NCBI GenBank assembly: GCA_028339975.1
Contig: JAOLDG010000005.1
Span: 1 to 64,000, forward strand
Source of the DNA: Hyphomicrobiales bacterium
Lineage (GTDB): Bacteria; Pseudomonadota; Alphaproteobacteria; MED-G09
Reading direction: 5' to 3'
DNA length: 64,000 bases
Positions 62,841-64,000 of the stretch are shown here, in pieces (position 1 is the stretch's first letter; the number at the start of each line of letters is the position of its first letter). The translations under genes were made by a program, and so were the position numbers. The notes beneath the pieces were generated by a model. That model did not search any database. It was not told the DNA's origin and was given only the letters and a program-made list of their open reading frames with translations.

Positions 62841-64000
62841 ATAATTCTTTTATCCCTAAATTCCTTAATATCTTCTTTGCTAAACCCAAGATTTCCAAGT
62901 ATTTCGTCTGTGTCTTCTCCTAGCAACGGAGGGCGTTTTTTAATTATATTATCAGAATTAGATAATTTTACAGGTAAGCCCATAACTGGAGATTTACCAG
63001 GTATTCCGGGATACTCTATATCTTGAAAAAAATTCATTGCTTTAACATGTGGATCGTCTAATGCATCTTGCAGATCATTGACCGGACCAGCAGGAACACT
63101 TGCCTCTGCAAGAAGATTTAAGGCTTCTTCATTAGTATATTGAGAAGCCCATTCGCTAGTTTTTTTACTTAAAATTTTACCATTAATTCCTCTATTAATA
63201 TCTGTACTAAATCTTTCATCACTTAATAAATCCTCTTCTCCTAAAAGATTTGCCCATCTTTTAAATAATGTATCACCTAAAACCTGGACTACTATCCAAC
63301 CATCTTTTGTTTCAACCATATCAACTGGTCCAGCATACGGACTTCTATTTCCGATAGCTTTTCTATTTTTTTTAGTAATAGATTGTTCAATTAGGTGGGT
63401 ATTCATAAAGGCTAATGAGGTTGCAAAAAGAGCTCCTTCTACAACTTGACCTTTTCCAGTCTTTTGTTTTTCAATTATAGCAGCAAGGGTCCCCATCGCT
63501 GTAAGCGAAGCTGTCCCATAGTCAATATAGGGTGAATAAGCTTTTATTGGTTCATCGTCATTACCAGTAAGGTATGCAGCACCAGACATTGCTTGGCCAA
63601 CGCCATCAAATCCAACTCTCTCAGAGTATGGACCGCCAGCTCCAAAAGCTGATACCGTCGTTAATATTATTCCCGGATTATATTTTGAGATTGTCTCATA
63701 ATCAATTCCCATTCTTTTTAGTGTTTGAGGTGGGAGATTGGCTACCACAACATCGGCAGATTCAACTAATTTTTTAACAATTTCGTTTGAACCTTCCTTG
63801 GTGGGGTTTAGAGTCATTCCTTTCTTATTACGGTTCATTTGCATGAACATTGCCCCTTCTCCTCCATCATCTTTTAATGGATGAACGAACCTATCTTCTG
63901 ATCCATTTAATCTTTCTACCCTTATGACTTCTGCACCAAGATCGCCAAGTAAAGCTGCGCAATATGGACCAGCAATATATCTACCAAAATCTAATACTCT
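62837..64000 (-). CDS. CaiB/BaiF (class III) CoA transferase, partial
   Basis: The reading frame continues to the window edge, so the 5' end is missing. In-window residues start RVLDFGRYIAGPYCAALLGD near the edge, the usual N terminus of class-III CoA transferases, so only a few residues are absent. Further features are NRNKKGMTL, ADVVVANLPPQTLKRMG, the catalytic aspartate in SPYIDYGTASL and IGNRSPYAGPV. It transfers CoA between carboxylic acids in catabolism. A methionine at 63850 is internal, not the start. It converges on the nitroreductase gene with a four-base overlap. Confidence 0.9.
   Translation of the reverse strand, partial: RVLDFGRYIAGPYCAALLGDLGAEVIRVERLNGSEDRFVHPLKDDGGEGAMFMQMNRNKKGMTLNPTKEGSNEIVKKLVESADVVVANLPPQTLKRMGIDYETISKYNPGIILTTVSAFGAGGPYSERVGFDGVGQAMSGAAYLTGNDDEPIKAYSPYIDYGTASLTAMGTLAAIIEKQKTGKGQVVEGALFATSLAFMNTHLIEQSITKKNRKAIGNRSPYAGPVDMVETKDGWIVVQVLGDTLFKRWANLLGEEDLLSDERFSTDINRGINGKILSKKTSEWASQYTNEEALNLLAEASVPAGPVNDLQDALDDPHVKAMNFFQDIEYPGIPGKSPVMGLPVKLSNSDNIIKKRPPLLGEDTDEILGNLGFSKEDIKEFRDKRII

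Overview
This window is AT-rich (G+C by eye roughly one third), densely coding and short in intergenic space, which fits a streamlined, probably marine alphaproteobacterium. The alphaproteobacterial markers are: C4-pathway 5-aminolevulinate synthase instead of a glutamyl-tRNA route, an alpha-type SerC preceded by a serC-motif leader, an RluD-RpoH pair, the order HAD(TIGR01459-like)-RibF-IleS-LspA-DUF3035 lipoprotein, an ELM1/DUF1022 protein, and YmdB-type phosphoesterase next to 5-formyl-THF cyclo-ligase. The exact clade (for example AEGEAN-169/HIMB59-like) is a guess. No prophage, insertion sequence, CRISPR array or rRNA was seen.

Layout. 1-11.1 kb: housekeeping genes (fthC end, ymdB-like, yebC, a small PDDEXK-nuclease-like gene, tilS, ftsH, glmM, serC, serA, purA). 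The ruvCAB and tol-pal genes usually found between yebC and tilS are absent here. 11.1-14.8 kb: a thiamine salvage operon (TPP riboswitch, TonB receptor, PnuC/PnuT-type permease, small-molecule kinase). 14.8-16.7 kb: rpoH and rluD. 16.8-24.6 kb: an iron/peroxide island with an FTR1 permease, divergent P19-type periplasmic protein, an unknown protein, a FecA-like TonB receptor, ahpC-ahpF and a pseudoazurin-like cupredoxin. It contains a duplicated Fur-like operator, two copies of a structured-RNA candidate and a tandem perfect palindrome before ahpC. 24.6-30.8 kb: heme biosynthesis (hemA divergent from hemC(D)-hemB-hemE-hemF-hemJ).

30.8-40 kb: accessory oxidative catabolism. It has an orphan form-II CoxL-like molybdenum hydroxylase, an SDR, and a six-gene minus-strand operon (amidohydrolase, two tandem cytochromes P450, SDR, ThuA-like, SDR) of unknown substrate. 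40-41.9 kb: a three-gene TolQ/TolR-like ion-channel cassette with an unusual periplasmic domain, the best candidate for an undescribed protein system here. 41.9-49.1 kb: PQQ alcohol dehydrogenase with cytochrome c domain, CysQ, MnmA, tRNA-Met, a tyrosine phosphatase, a small unknown protein, a 2-hydroxyacid dehydrogenase and an SDR. 49.2-56.8 kb: HAD-ribF-ileS-lspA-lipoprotein, trxB, ELM1. 56.8-64 kb: Lrp regulator, FAD-linked 2-hydroxyacid oxidase, a VOC protein with an NMT1/THI5-type ABC importer and a nitroreductase, and a CaiB-type CoA transferase cut by the window end.

Together the accessory genes suggest an aerobic heterotroph that scavenges thiamine and iron, makes its own heme, defends against peroxide and oxidises unknown organic compounds. 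All functions are inferred from sequence motifs read by eye. No database search was run.
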